Part shown: positions 1-8,848 of the stretch, piece by piece
Position numbering within the stretch: position 1 is the first letter of the stretch
How the letters are laid out: every line of letters starts with the position of its first letter
Assembly: GCA_041584475.1 (NCBI GenBank)
Contig: JBFHDX010000035.1
Coordinates: 1 to 31,474 of the forward strand
Reading direction: 5' to 3'
DNA: 31,474 nucleotides
From: JBFHDX01 sp041584475
Lineage (GTDB): Bacteria > Pseudomonadota > Alphaproteobacteria > UBA8366 > JADFVY01
The notes under the pieces: generated by a model
Seen by the model: only the letters and a program-made list of their open reading frames with translations
Told to the model about the DNA's origin: nothing
Databases searched by the model: none
Translations under genes and position numbers: made by a program

Positions 1-19
1 CGGCGCGTTTCACGCGCCG
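1..19. other. Short GC hairpin upstream of dctQ
   Basis: A perfect 7-bp inverted repeat (arms 1-7 and 13-19) encloses a 5-nt loop. It lies 52 bp before the dctQ start. In many TRAP operons the binding-protein gene precedes dctQ and a hairpin separates the two, so this could be such an intercistronic structure. The upstream gene is outside the window, so this is only a suggestion. No T-run follows. Confidence 0.35.
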
Positions 20-70
20 CCCCGCCTGTGATGGGGATCGACCTGCCGCGGGCCGATCGGGGACCAGCCA

Positions 71-706
71 ATGAACCGCTTTCTGTATACCATTGACGGC
101 ATCAGCGCATGGGTGGGCAAGGCCTTCGCCTGGTCCATCCTGATCATGACGTTCGGCGTCAGCTACGAGGTCTTCGTCCGCAAGATCCTTAGCAGCCCGA
201 CCTCGTGGGCGTTCGACATCAGTTACATCATGTACGGCACGCTGTTCATGATGGCCGGTGCCTATACGCTCTCGCGCGACGGCCACGTGCGCGGCGACGT
301 CATCTACCGCCTGCTGCCGATCCGCACCCAGGCGATCATCGAGCTGGTCCTGTATTTCCTGTTCTTCTTCCCGGCGGTGCTCACGCTGGTCTATGCCGGT
401 GCCGACTACGCCATGGAGTCGTGGAGCTACAACATGGGGCGCGGCGAGGTCAGCGTCATGAGCCCGGCCGGAATCCCGATCTCGCCATTCAAGACGGTGA
501 TGCCGGTCGCCGCTTCGTTCCTGTTCATCCAGGGCATCGCGGAAGTGGTCCGCTGCATCGTCTGCCTGCGCAACGGCGAATGGCCGCAGCGTCGCCACGA
601 CGTTGAGGAGATGGAGGCGATCCTGCAGCACTCGCACCTCGACGAACTCGGGCTACCGACTCCCGGCCAGCAGGGCGAAACGGGTGGCGAGGGAGCAGCC
701 CGATGA
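71..706 (+). CDS. dctQ: TRAP transporter small permease (DctQ family)
   Basis: This is the small integral-membrane subunit of a tripartite ATP-independent periplasmic transporter, which supports the large permease in Na+-driven uptake of organic acids and related solutes. The 211-aa product has four hydrophobic segments near residues 16-36, 48-67, 88-109 and 140-162. It carries the family-typical HVRGDVIY stretch after the second segment. It is slightly longer than usual because of a polar, Gly-rich tail from about residue 170. Its stop overlaps the dctM start by 4 nt (ATGA at 703-706), so translation is probably coupled. No periplasmic binding protein (DctP) is in the window; it may lie just upstream. 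The substrate is not readable. The symbol is a family name, not proof of C4-dicarboxylate transport. Confidence 0.92.
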   Translation: MNRFLYTIDGISAWVGKAFAWSILIMTFGVSYEVFVRKILSSPTSWAFDISYIMYGTLFMMAGAYTLSRDGHVRGDVIYRLLPIRTQAIIELVLYFLFFFPAVLTLVYAGADYAMESWSYNMGRGEVSVMSPAGIPISPFKTVMPVAASFLFIQGIAEVVRCIVCLRNGEWPQRRHDVEEMEAILQHSHLDELGLPTPGQQGETGGEGAAR

Positions 707-2046
707 CGGATCCCCAGGTCGCGATCTTCATGCTCGGCATTTTCGTCCTGACGATCCTGCTGGGCTTTCCGATCTTCCTGACCCTCATGGCAATGGGTCT
801 CGGCTTTGGCTTCTACGCGTACTACACGCCGGGCCAGGAATTCCTCAGCAACCAGGTGTTCTTCCTGTTCGCCAACCAGACCTATTCGGTGATGGCGAAC
901 GACGTGCTGACCGCGGTGCCGCTGTTCCTCTTCATGGGCTACGTCGTCGAACGCGCGAACATCGTCGACCGGCTGTTCTACAGCCTGCAGATGGCGGCTC
1001 GAAACTTCCCGGGCTCGATGGCGGTCGCGGCGCTGGCAACCTGCGCCCTGTTCGCCACCGCGACCGGCATCATCGGCGCGGTGGTCACGCTGATGGGACT
1101 GCTCGCCTTCCCGCAGATGCTGAAGGCGAAATACGATACGAGCTTCTCGGCCGGCGTGATCTGCGCCGGCGGCTGCCTCGGCATCCTTATCCCGCCGAGC
1201 ATCATGCTGATCGTCTACTCGGCCGCGGCCGGCGTATCGGTCGTGCAACTTTACGCCGCGGCCATGTTCCCGGGATTCATGCTGGCCGGCCTCTACATGG
1301 TCTATGTCGTCGGGCGCGTCATCCTGAATCCGCGGCTCGCGCCGAAGCCGACCTACGACGAAGAAGTCTCCTTCGCTCGCGTCACCTTCATGATGCTGAC
1401 GTCGTTCTTCCCGCTGTTCATCCTGATCATGGCGGTGCTCGGCGCGATCCTGTTCGGCTGGGCGACGCCGTCGGAGGCGGCGTCGCTCGGCGCGCTCGGC
1501 GGGCTCGTGCTGGCAACGGCATACCGTGCCCTGACCTGGGAGCGATTGAAGGAATCGGTCTACCTCACGGTCCGCACGTCGGCGATGGTGTGCTGGCTGT
1601 TCGTCGGTTCGTGGACGTTCTCGTCGGTGTTCTCGTATCTCGGCGGTCACGACGTGGTGCAGGAGTTCGTGCTCGGCATGGAGCTCTCGCCGCTGACCTT
1701 CCTGATCATGGCGCAGATCATCATCTTCCTGCTCGGCTGGCCGCTGGAGTGGTCGGAGATCATCGTCATCTTCGTGCCGATCTTTCTGCCCATGTTGCCG
1801 CATTTCGGTGTCGACCCGCTGTTCTTCGGCATCCTCGTGGCGCTGAACCTGCAGACCTCGTTCATGACGCCACCGATGGCGATGGCCGCGTACTACCTCA
1901 AGGGGGTGGCACCGCCCTACGTGCAGCTGATCGACATCTTCAAGGGGGTGATGCCGTTCCTGTCGATGGTGCTGCTGTCGATGATCGTCCTCTACAATTT
2001 CCCGGAGATCGCGCTCTGGCTGCCCAAGCAGGTATACGGGAACTGA
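703..2046 (+). CDS. dctM: TRAP transporter large permease (DctM family)
   Basis: This is the large membrane subunit that forms the transport path of the TRAP system. The 447-aa product is hydrophobic throughout, consistent with about 12 membrane segments. It shows family landmarks: the LLGFPIFL start, a GYVVERANIVDRLF loop, the re-entrant TGIIGAVVTLMG region and the GCLGILIPPSIMLIVYS helix. A purine-rich GAGGGAG ribosome site lies just before the ATG that overlaps the dctQ stop. The amidase gene begins 17 bp after the stop on the same strand, so the imported solute may carry an amide bond. That link is inference from position. Confidence 0.94.
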   Translation: MTDPQVAIFMLGIFVLTILLGFPIFLTLMAMGLGFGFYAYYTPGQEFLSNQVFFLFANQTYSVMANDVLTAVPLFLFMGYVVERANIVDRLFYSLQMAARNFPGSMAVAALATCALFATATGIIGAVVTLMGLLAFPQMLKAKYDTSFSAGVICAGGCLGILIPPSIMLIVYSAAAGVSVVQLYAAAMFPGFMLAGLYMVYVVGRVILNPRLAPKPTYDEEVSFARVTFMMLTSFFPLFILIMAVLGAILFGWATPSEAASLGALGGLVLATAYRALTWERLKESVYLTVRTSAMVCWLFVGSWTFSSVFSYLGGHDVVQEFVLGMELSPLTFLIMAQIIIFLLGWPLEWSEIIVIFVPIFLPMLPHFGVDPLFFGILVALNLQTSFMTPPMAMAAYYLKGVAPPYVQLIDIFKGVMPFLSMVLLSMIVLYNFPEIALWLPKQVYGN

Positions 2047-2063
2047 AGAGGCGGGGGAGCGTC

Positions 2064-3404
2064 GTGATCGATACGTCGAGTCCCGCACGATTGGATGCCG
2101 TGGACGCCGCGCAAGCGATCCGCGATGGTGGTCTGCGCTCGCAGGAGCTCGTCGAGGCGTGCCTCGCCCGGGTCGACGAGGTCGACGCCGAGATCCAGGC
2201 CTGGGCGTTCCTCGATCGCGACTACGCGGTCGAGCAGGCACGGCGCTGCGACGAGATGCGCAAGGCGGGGCAGCCGGTCGGCCCCCTGCACGGCGTGCCG
2301 GTGGCGCTCAAGGACATCATCGACACCGCCGACATGCCGACGGAGAACGGCACGGTCCTGCACGAAGGCCGCCGTCCCGGCGACGATGCGACGGTCGTCT
2401 CGGTGCTGCGCCAGGCCGGCGCCGTGATCATGGGCAAGACGGTAACCACCGAGCTTGCGACCTATCATCCCGGCAAGACGCGCAATCCGCACGATCCGGC
2501 CCGCACACCCGGCGGCTCGTCGAGCGGTTCGGCGGCCGGCGTCGCCTCGTTCCAGTTCCCGCTCGCCATCGGATCGCAGACCAACGGATCGGTGGTCCGG
2601 CCGGCGTCCTACTGCGGCGTCTGGGGACTGAAACCGTCGCGCGGGCTGACGTCGCGGGTCGGCGTTCTGAGCCAGTCTCCGTTTCTCGACATCCTCGGCT
2701 ACTTCGCGCGTAGCGCGCGTGACGTCGCTTTGATCGCCGAGACCCTCGCGGTCTACGATCCGCGCGACCCGCAGATGCGGCCGCGTGCGAAACCGCCACT
2801 GCTGGCGACGGCGTCGTCCGAGCCGCCCGTCGAGCCGCGCATCGCCCTTGTGCGGACCCCGGTTTGGGAGCGGGCGGAGGACGACGCTAGGGCGGCGATC
2901 GAGGAGCTCGCGGATTTCCTCGGTGACCGCGTGCACGAGGCCGAGCTGCCGCCGGCGTTCGAGCACGCCATCGAATGGCACGGCACGATCATGGAGGCCG
3001 ACATCGCGCGCAGTTACCGCGACCTGTACGAGCGGGGCAAGGACCGCCTGAGCGAGACCCTGCGCGGCCAGATCGAGCGCGGGTTCGGGATCACGGCGGT
3101 CGCGTTCAACGACGCCCTGGCGAAGGTGGAGCTGCTGAACTACGGCCTGCGCGGCCTGTTCGACGAGTTCGACGCGATCCTGACCCTGCCTACCACCGGA
3201 CAGGCTCCCGTCGGCCTCGACAGTACGGGGAGTCCGATCTTCTGCACGATCTGGACGCTCTGCGGCACGCCGGCGGTTACGGTGCCGGTGATGCAGGGCG
3301 CGGACGGCATGCCGGTCGGCGCCCAGCTCGTCGGCGCCCCGGGAGACGATGCGAGACTGTTGCGGACCGCCGCCTCGCTGGCCAGACTGGTCGAGCGGGG
3401 CTGA
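2064..3404 (+). CDS. Amidase (amidase-signature family)
   Basis: This is a cytosolic amide hydrolase of the amidase-signature family, which uses a Ser-cisSer-Lys triad. In the 446-aa product these residues are K83 (in ALKDI), S152 (first Ser of GGSSSGS) and S176 (in NGSVVRPAS). The spacings of 69 and 24 residues equal those of the malonamidase E2 triad. The frame stays open far upstream, so I chose the GTG at 2064. It has a strong GGGGGAG site at 2053-2059 and gives the normal family N-terminus. The position 17 bp after dctM suggests one transcription unit, with the enzyme acting on the imported solute. Specificity within the family (aliphatic amide, hydantoin-derived or other) cannot be assigned. 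Confidence 0.93.
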   Translation: MIDTSSPARLDAVDAAQAIRDGGLRSQELVEACLARVDEVDAEIQAWAFLDRDYAVEQARRCDEMRKAGQPVGPLHGVPVALKDIIDTADMPTENGTVLHEGRRPGDDATVVSVLRQAGAVIMGKTVTTELATYHPGKTRNPHDPARTPGGSSSGSAAGVASFQFPLAIGSQTNGSVVRPASYCGVWGLKPSRGLTSRVGVLSQSPFLDILGYFARSARDVALIAETLAVYDPRDPQMRPRAKPPLLATASSEPPVEPRIALVRTPVWERAEDDARAAIEELADFLGDRVHEAELPPAFEHAIEWHGTIMEADIARSYRDLYERGKDRLSETLRGQIERGFGITAVAFNDALAKVELLNYGLRGLFDEFDAILTLPTTGQAPVGLDSTGSPIFCTIWTLCGTPAVTVPVMQGADGMPVGAQLVGAPGDDARLLRTAASLARLVERG

Positions 3405-3455
3405 GGTCGACGGGAACGCGGGACAGACAACGGCGACTGAGGGAGCTGACCGGCC

Positions 3456-3644
3456 ATGCTGGAAAAGATCATCGCGGTGCTCGGAATCGGGACATTCATC
3501 ACCTTCGCGACGTACATCGCCGCGAAGATCGGCGAGATCGATCTGTGGATCGTCGTCATCATCGTCGCCGTCATGGCCGGCTACGATTTCTACCGCGACA
3601 TATTCCAGGCCCCGAACGGCAACGGAAACGGCTCCTCCGGCTGA
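3456..3644 (+). CDS. Small membrane protein, 62 aa, unknown
   Basis: The 62-aa product has two closely spaced hydrophobic helices (about residues 3-24 and 31-46) and a short polar, Asn/Gly/Ser-rich tail. I do not recognise a named family. A GGGAG ribosome site lies 11 nt before the ATG. The gene follows the amidase by 51 bp on the same strand and may be the last gene of the TRAP/amidase unit. It converges on the RuBisCO small-subunit gene, with 58 bp between the two. The helix pair and good ribosome site make it a credible gene. Confidence 0.65.
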   Translation: MLEKIIAVLGIGTFITFATYIAAKIGEIDLWIVVIIVAVMAGYDFYRDIFQAPNGNGNGSSG

Positions 3645-3702
3645 CACCGCACAATATTCGTGCTTTGCTCCGCGCGGCGTCTTTACCGGCGCCGATTGGC
3701 CT

Positions 3703-4050
3703 TCAACCGCCGGAACGGTGGACGACGACGCTGGACCCCTGCGACTGCGCGTAATTGTCGTAGCCGATGAGCCGGACGAGATGACCCGGCCAGGCGTCGC
3801 GGCAGGCTTCGACCTCGGCGAGGACGCGGTCGACGGATTTCTCGCCGAATATCGGCAGCTTCCACAGGTACCAGTAGTCCTCGGCGGACCGCGCTGGCTC
3901 GACATGCTCGATCGCCGGCGTCCAGCCCTTTGCGATCAGGTAGTCGAACAGCGCCTGCAGCCCGCCCTGCACGAGCGGGCTCTTCTCGGCGACCACGATG
4001 TCGATCACGCCGGATTCGTCGGTGGCGTCTTTCGTGTCGCTCGGATTCAT
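3703..4050 (-). CDS. cbbS: Orphan RuBisCO small subunit (form IA-like)
   Basis: In form I RuBisCO the small subunit caps the L8S8 holoenzyme. The 115-aa product carries the family core at residues 41-112: a KGWTPAIEHVE strand, the hallmark YWYLWKLPIFG (59-69), a VLAEVEACRDA helix, and VRLIGYDNYAQSQG followed by VVVHR. YDNYAQSQG is typical of form IA proteins. The usual N-terminal ETFSYLPPLT-type segment is missing, replaced by an acidic leader and a PLVQGGLQALFDYL helix. The frame is open to 4224, but the ATG at 4050 gives the expected size; its ribosome site is weak. No large subunit, CbbQ/CbbO, carboxysome gene or CbbR lies in the window. Family assignment is strong. Whether it still assembles with a large subunit is unknown. 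Confidence 0.85.
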   Translation of the reverse strand: MNPSDTKDATDESGVIDIVVAEKSPLVQGGLQALFDYLIAKGWTPAIEHVEPARSAEDYWYLWKLPIFGEKSVDRVLAEVEACRDAWPGHLVRLIGYDNYAQSQGSSVVVHRSGG

Positions 4051-4293
4051 GGCAAGCCGCAATACCGTGCTGCCGCGGGACCGCGGCACCGTCGCATGGT
4101 GCCTGCAGCGACCCCGCGATACAAGCGCGCGCAGCGCTGCGCCGCCCGAGATCCCGTGTGCACCGGCAGGTCCGTCATATGGCGGGTTAGGCAAATTTCT
4201 GCTTCCCCGGTGGGGCCCCGTCATGGTCCTATCCGGGGCGGGAGGTACGACGGCCGGCGCCTGCCGGCCGGGGCAAAGTCAGGATAGCCGGAC
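4051..4293. promoter_or_regulatory. Divergent intergenic region, cbbS / soxB
   Basis: This 243-bp gap must hold the promoters of both the small-subunit gene (-) and soxB (+). An 8-bp perfect inverted repeat with a 4-nt loop (4251-4258 / 4263-4270) lies just ahead of soxB. An AGGA ribosome site (4281-4284) follows, then the GTG start at 4294. The hairpin could form in the soxB leader and affect translation. I looked for glycine-riboswitch core motifs, which are common before glycine and sarcosine genes, and saw none. No convincing -35/-10 pair stands out. Confidence 0.45.
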
Positions 4294-5559
4294 GTGCGCG
4301 AATATTCCTGGTTCTCTGTTCTCAGACAGGGCCTGACCGGCCATCGGACGTGGCCGCGGGCCTGGCGCGATGCGGCGCCGAAATCGTCCTATGATGTCGT
4401 CATCGTCGGCGGCGGCGGCCATGGCCTGGCGACGGCGTACTACCTCGCCCGCGAGCACGGCATCCGCGACGTCGCGGTGCTCGAGAAGGGCTATCTCGGC
4501 GGCGGCAGCGTCGGGCGCAACACGACGATCGTGCGCTCCAACTACATGATGCCGGGCAACACCGAGTTCTATGAGTTCTCGCTGAAGCTGTGGGAGCGCC
4601 TGTCGCACGAGCTGAACTTCAACGTGATGTTCAGCCAGCGCGGCCAGATCGTGCTCTTCCACTCGCCGGCTGCGCGCGACGCCGCGGCGCGGCGCGCCAA
4701 CGTCATGCGACTCAACGGCATCGACGCCGAGCTGCTCGACCGCGAGGCGGTGCGACGGCTGGTGCCGCATCTCGATTTCTCGGAATCGGCCCGCTTCCCG
4801 ATCCGCGGCGGCGTGCTGCAGCGGCGCGCCGGCACGGCGCGGCACGACGCGGTGGCATGGGGCTACGCGCGGGCGGCCGACCGGCTCGGCGTCGATCTGA
4901 TCCAGAATTGCGAGGTCACCGGCGTGCTGCGCCGGGACGGCCGCGTCGTCGGCGTCGAGACGACGCGCGGCACGATCCGCGCCGGCAAGCTCGGGCTCGC
5001 GGTCGCCGGCAATACCTCGGTGGTCGCCGCGATGGCGGGCCTCGGTCGACTGCCGATCGAGAGCCACAAGCTGCAGGCGTTCGTCACCGAGCCGTTGAAG
5101 CCCCTGCTCGACCACGTCGTCGCCTTCGCGCTGCCGGGCGGGCATTTCTACATCAGCCAGTCGGACAAGGGCGGCATGGTGTTCGGCGGCGACCTCGACA
5201 TGTACAACTCCTATGCGCAGCGCGGCAACCTGCCGGTCATCGAGGACGTCGCGGCGTGCGCCGTCTCGCTGATGCCCTGCCTGAAGCGGGTCCGCCTGCT
5301 GCGCCACTGGGCCGGAATCATGGACATGTCGATGGACGGCGCGCACATCATCTCGAAGACCCCGGTCGCCGGGCTCTACCTCAATGCCGGCTGGTGCTAC
5401 GGCGGCTTCAAGGCGACGCCGGCGTCGGGCTGGTGTTTCGCCTGGACGATCGCGCACGACGCCCCGCACGATCTCAACGCGCCCTTCTCGCTCGACCGCT
5501 TCGAGCGCGGCATCCAGATCGACGAGAAGGGCGTCGGACCGACCCCGAAGCTGCACTGA
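4294..5559 (+). CDS. soxB: Sarcosine oxidase beta subunit
   Basis: This is the catalytic flavin subunit of heterotetrameric sarcosine oxidase, which oxidises N-methylglycine to glycine and passes the one-carbon unit to tetrahydrofolate. The 421-aa product has the dinucleotide-binding fingerprint VVIVGGGGHGLATAYYL (35-51) and the GRNTTIVRSNY segment. H184 lies in the TARHDAVAWGY context that corresponds to the histidine covalently holding FMN in characterised SoxB proteins. The GTG at 4294 is chosen for its upstream AGGA and the usual family N-terminus. It is the first gene of soxBDAG; soxD follows after 11 bp. Length is close to the family norm. Confidence 0.96.
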   Translation: MREYSWFSVLRQGLTGHRTWPRAWRDAAPKSSYDVVIVGGGGHGLATAYYLAREHGIRDVAVLEKGYLGGGSVGRNTTIVRSNYMMPGNTEFYEFSLKLWERLSHELNFNVMFSQRGQIVLFHSPAARDAAARRANVMRLNGIDAELLDREAVRRLVPHLDFSESARFPIRGGVLQRRAGTARHDAVAWGYARAADRLGVDLIQNCEVTGVLRRDGRVVGVETTRGTIRAGKLGLAVAGNTSVVAAMAGLGRLPIESHKLQAFVTEPLKPLLDHVVAFALPGGHFYISQSDKGGMVFGGDLDMYNSYAQRGNLPVIEDVAACAVSLMPCLKRVRLLRHWAGIMDMSMDGAHIISKTPVAGLYLNAGWCYGGFKATPASGWCFAWTIAHDAPHDLNAPFSLDRFERGIQIDEKGVGPTPKLH

Positions 5560-5570
5560 GAGGAGCGGCC

Positions 5571-5864
5571 TTGCTGCGCATCCCCTGTCCGTTCTGCGGT
5601 GAGCGCGACCACGCCGAGTTCTCGTATGGCGGCGACGCGACGGTCGCCTGGCCGGCGGTCGGCGAGACCGACCCGCGCACCTGGTACGAGGCCGTCTTCC
5701 TGCGCGACAACCCGCGCGGGCCGCACCGGGAATACTGGCACCACGTGCATGGCTGCCGCATGTGGCTCGTCGTCGAGCGCGATACGCTGACGCATGAGAT
5801 CGCCGGTGCCCGGCCGGCACACCCGGACCTCGCCGCGCTGCTGCGGGAAAAGGCGGCGACGTGA
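5571..5864 (+). CDS. soxD: Sarcosine oxidase delta subunit
   Basis: This is the small zinc-binding subunit of heterotetrameric sarcosine oxidase. The 97-aa product begins LLRIPCPFCG and ends within the normal size range. The CPFCG pair near the start and the HHVHGC segment in the middle supply the metal ligands expected for this subunit. I chose a TTG start at 5571. It has a clear AGGAG site at 5561-5565 and places the CPFCG motif at the family-typical position; no ATG gives this. Its stop overlaps the soxA start by 4 nt (GTGA at 5861-5864), so the order is soxB-soxD-soxA-soxG. Confidence 0.93.
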   Translation: MLRIPCPFCGERDHAEFSYGGDATVAWPAVGETDPRTWYEAVFLRDNPRGPHREYWHHVHGCRMWLVVERDTLTHEIAGARPAHPDLAALLREKAAT

Positions 5865-8848
5865 GCGGGTGGCGCCTCGACGAAGGCGGCCTCATCGACC
5901 GCTCGCGGACGATCGGGTTCGGCTTCGACGGCCGGCGCTATCAGGGGCATCCGGGCGACACGCTCGCCTCCGCGCTGCTCGCCGCCGGCGTCGGCATCGT
6001 CGGTCGCAGCTTCAAATACCACCGGCCGCGCGGCGTCATGTCGGCCGGCGTCGAGGAGGCCGGTGCGCTCGTCACCGTCGGCGCCGGCGCGCGCCGGGAT
6101 CCGAACGTGCGGGCCACGGCGGTCGAGCTGTTCGACGGGCTCGAGGCGCACGGCCAGCACGCTTGGCCGTCGGTGCGCTTCGATCTCGGGGCGATCGCCG
6201 GGCTGTTCTCGCGCTTCATCCCCGCGGGCTTCTATTACAAGACGTTCATGGGACCGGGCCGCGGCACCGGCGCCTGGATGCTCTACGAGCGGGCGATCCG
6301 GCGGTCCGCAGGCATGGGCGCGGCGTCGCGCGAGCCCGACCCGGATACCTACGAGACGACGCATGCCCATTGCGACGTGCTGGTGGCGGGCTCGGGGCCG
6401 GCCGGCCTCGAGGCGGCGCTGGCGGCGGCGGAAGCCGGATTGCGGGTGATCGTCGCCGAGCAGGATTTCGCGCTCGGCGGCGCGCTGTTGTGGGAGAGCG
6501 AGCCGGTCGGCGAGAATTCGCCCGCCGACTGGCGCAGCGCGCGGGTCGAGGCGCTGCAGCGCAGCGACCGCGTCACCTGCCTGCCGCGGACCACGGTGTT
6601 CGGGCTCTACGACGGCGGCGTCGCCGGCATGCTGGAACGCGTCACCGACCACCTTGCCGAGCCGTGGCCCGACCTGCCGAGACACCGCCTGTGGATCGTG
6701 CGCGCGAAACAGACCATCGTCGCCACCGGCGCGCTCGAGCGAACCATCGCCTTCGGCAACAACGACCGGCCCGGCGTCATGCTTGCCGACGCGGCGCGCA
6801 GCTATGCTCGGCGGTTCGGCGTGGCCGCCGGACGGCGCGCCGTCGTCGCCACCGACAACGACAGCGGCTATCGGGCGGCGATCGACCTTGCCCGTGCCGG
6901 CATCGAAGTCGCCGCCCTGCTCGACTCGCGCGAGCGGTCGCCGGAAGGACCCGCGGCCGAGCTCAAGCGCATCGGCATCCCGGTCCGTCACGGTACCGTC
7001 CCCGTCCAGGCGGCGGGGCGAGCGGCGGTCAGGCGCCTCCGGGTCGGGCGCCGGACCGGACGACAGGTGCGCGCAGCCGACTGGATCGAGTGCGATCTGG
7101 TCGCCGTCTCGGGCGGCTGGTCGCCGGTCGTCCACCTGGCATCGCATCGCGGCTCGCGCCCCGTCTACGACGACTCCCTGGCGGCGTTCATGCCGGGCCC
7201 GATCGACGAGCCGGTGCATGTCGCCGGCGCCGCGGCCGGGATCTGGCGAGTCGAGGACTGCGTCCACTCGGGCCGTGCCGCCGGGAATATTGCGGCGCGT
7301 GCGCTCGGCCGGTCGGCGCCCGAGCCGGAGCTGCCGTCGCCGGGCGGCTGGTCGCTCGCCATCCGCCCGGTCTGGGAGGTCCGCGTCGATGGTCAGGGGG
7401 CGAAGCGCTTCGTCGACCCGCAGAACGACGTGACGACCGCGGACATCCGCCTCGCCCACCGCGAGGGTTTCGCCTCTGCGGAGCATCTGAAGCGCTACAC
7501 GACGCTCGGCATGGCCGCCGACCAGGGCAAGGTTGGCAACGTCATCGGGCTCGCGATCCTGGCCGAGGCGGCCGGCCGGCCGATCGCCGAGACCGGCACC
7601 ACGACGTTCCGGCCGCCCTACACGCCGGTAACGCTCGGCACACTCGCGGGCCGGGGATGCGGTCCTCACTTCCGCCCGACCCGGCGCACGCCCATGGATC
7701 GCTGGCACCGCCAGCGAGGCGCCGTCATGACCGATGCCGGCCTGTGGCAGCGGCCTTGGTATTACCCGCGCGACGGCGAGGACCTGGCCACGGCCTACGT
7801 GCGCGAGGCGCGCGCGGTGCGCGGCGGCGTCGGCCTCTGCGACGTCAGCACGCTGGGCAAGATCGCCGTGCAGGGCCCCGACGCCGGCGCATTTCTCGAT
7901 CGGGTCTATGTCAACGGTTTCTCGGGTCTTGCCGCCGGGCGCGCCCGCTACGGGGTGATGCTCCGAGATGACGGCATCGTCATGGACGACGGCACGGTGT
8001 GGCGGCTCGCCGAAACCGACTTCTTCGTGACCACGACGACGGCGAACGCCGCCACGGTGCTGGCGTGGCTCGAGGAATTGCTGGAGACGCGCTGGCCGGA
8101 GCTGCGCGTCTGCGTCACCGCCGTCACCGAGCAGTGGGCGGGCATGGCCGTCGCCGGCCCGCGGGCCCGCGATGTGCTTGCGGCCGTCATCGAGGAAATC
8201 GATCTTTCGGACGCGGCGTTCCCCTTCATGGCCGTGCGCGACGGCCGCGTCGCCGGCGCGCCTTGCCGCGTTGCGCGGCTCAGCTTCTCCGGCGAACTGG
8301 CTTACGAGGTGATGGTGCCCGCCGATCACGGCGAGGCCATGTGCGCGGCGTTGTGGCGCGCCGCCGAGCCCGTCGGCGGCGTGCTGTACGGGCTCGAGGC
8401 CCTGGGTGCGCTGCGCATCGAAAAGGGCCACGTCGCCGGGCAGGAACTCGACGGCCGCACGACGCTCGACGACCTCGGGCTCGGCGGGATGGCGTCGTCG
8501 AGCAAGCCGTTCATCGGCGATGTCCTGCGCAAGCGGCCGGAATTCGCCCGCCCCGACCGGCAGCGGCTGGTCGGGATCGTGCCCGTCGACCGCGCCCGCA
8601 CCCTGCACGCCGGCGCCATCCTGTGCGCCCCGGAAAAGGTCGCCGGACATGGCGAGGGCTGGGTGTCGTCGGTCACCTTCAGCCCCGAGCTCGGCCACTG
8701 GATCGGGCTCGCCCTGATCAGCGGCGGGCTGGAGGCCTGGCGCGACCGCATCGCGGTCGCCGCCGATCCGGTGCGCGGCAGCGACGTCGAGGTGGAGATC
8801 GTGGCGCCGCGGTTCGTCGACCCCGAAGGGAGCCGCCTGCATGGCTGA
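5861..8848 (+). CDS. soxA: Sarcosine oxidase alpha subunit
   Basis: This is the large subunit of heterotetrameric sarcosine oxidase. It binds NAD+ and carries the folate-binding module that captures the methylene group. The 995-aa product has the usual plan: an N-terminal 2Fe-2S-like fold without cluster cysteines (about 1-80, with KYHRPRGVMS), a Rossmann nucleotide-binding region (VLVAGSGPAGLEAALAAAE near 172-190), and a C-terminal GcvT-like aminomethyltransferase half from about residue 610 to the end. The GTG start overlaps the soxD stop (GTGA). The stop overlaps the soxG ATG, ending 8 nt into soxG. Length matches the family norm of about 1,000 aa. A long antisense open frame covers this gene but is a GC-rich shadow. 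Confidence 0.96.
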   Translation: MSGWRLDEGGLIDRSRTIGFGFDGRRYQGHPGDTLASALLAAGVGIVGRSFKYHRPRGVMSAGVEEAGALVTVGAGARRDPNVRATAVELFDGLEAHGQHAWPSVRFDLGAIAGLFSRFIPAGFYYKTFMGPGRGTGAWMLYERAIRRSAGMGAASREPDPDTYETTHAHCDVLVAGSGPAGLEAALAAAEAGLRVIVAEQDFALGGALLWESEPVGENSPADWRSARVEALQRSDRVTCLPRTTVFGLYDGGVAGMLERVTDHLAEPWPDLPRHRLWIVRAKQTIVATGALERTIAFGNNDRPGVMLADAARSYARRFGVAAGRRAVVATDNDSGYRAAIDLARAGIEVAALLDSRERSPEGPAAELKRIGIPVRHGTVPVQAAGRAAVRRLRVGRRTGRQVRAADWIECDLVAVSGGWSPVVHLASHRGSRPVYDDSLAAFMPGPIDEPVHVAGAAAGIWRVEDCVHSGRAAGNIAARALGRSAPEPELPSPGGWSLAIRPVWEVRVDGQGAKRFVDPQNDVTTADIRLAHREGFASAEHLKRYTTLGMAADQGKVGNVIGLAILAEAAGRPIAETGTTTFRPPYTPVTLGTLAGRGCGPHFRPTRRTPMDRWHRQRGAVMTDAGLWQRPWYYPRDGEDLATAYVREARAVRGGVGLCDVSTLGKIAVQGPDAGAFLDRVYVNGFSGLAAGRARYGVMLRDDGIVMDDGTVWRLAETDFFVTTTTANAATVLAWLEELLETRWPELRVCVTAVTEQWAGMAVAGPRARDVLAAVIEEIDLSDAAFPFMAVRDGRVAGAPCRVARLSFSGELAYEVMVPADHGEAMCAALWRAAEPVGGVLYGLEALGALRIEKGHVAGQELDGRTTLDDLGLGGMASSSKPFIGDVLRKRPEFARPDRQRLVGIVPVDRARTLHAGAILCAPEKVAGHGEGWVSSVTFSPELGHWIGLALISGGLEAWRDRIAVAADPVRGSDVEVEIVAPRFVDPEGSRLHG

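Noticed and set aside
4051..4293. Glycine riboswitch upstream of soxB
   Set aside because: The conserved aptamer core segments could not be found. Only a simple hairpin is present.
5474..8842. Very long antisense open frame opposite soxA (and similar ones opposite dctM, the 9-haem and the 13-haem genes)
   Set aside because: They mirror strongly supported genes, have Arg/Ala/His-rich low-complexity translations, no recognisable domains and no ribosome sites. Such frames are expected in GC-rich DNA.
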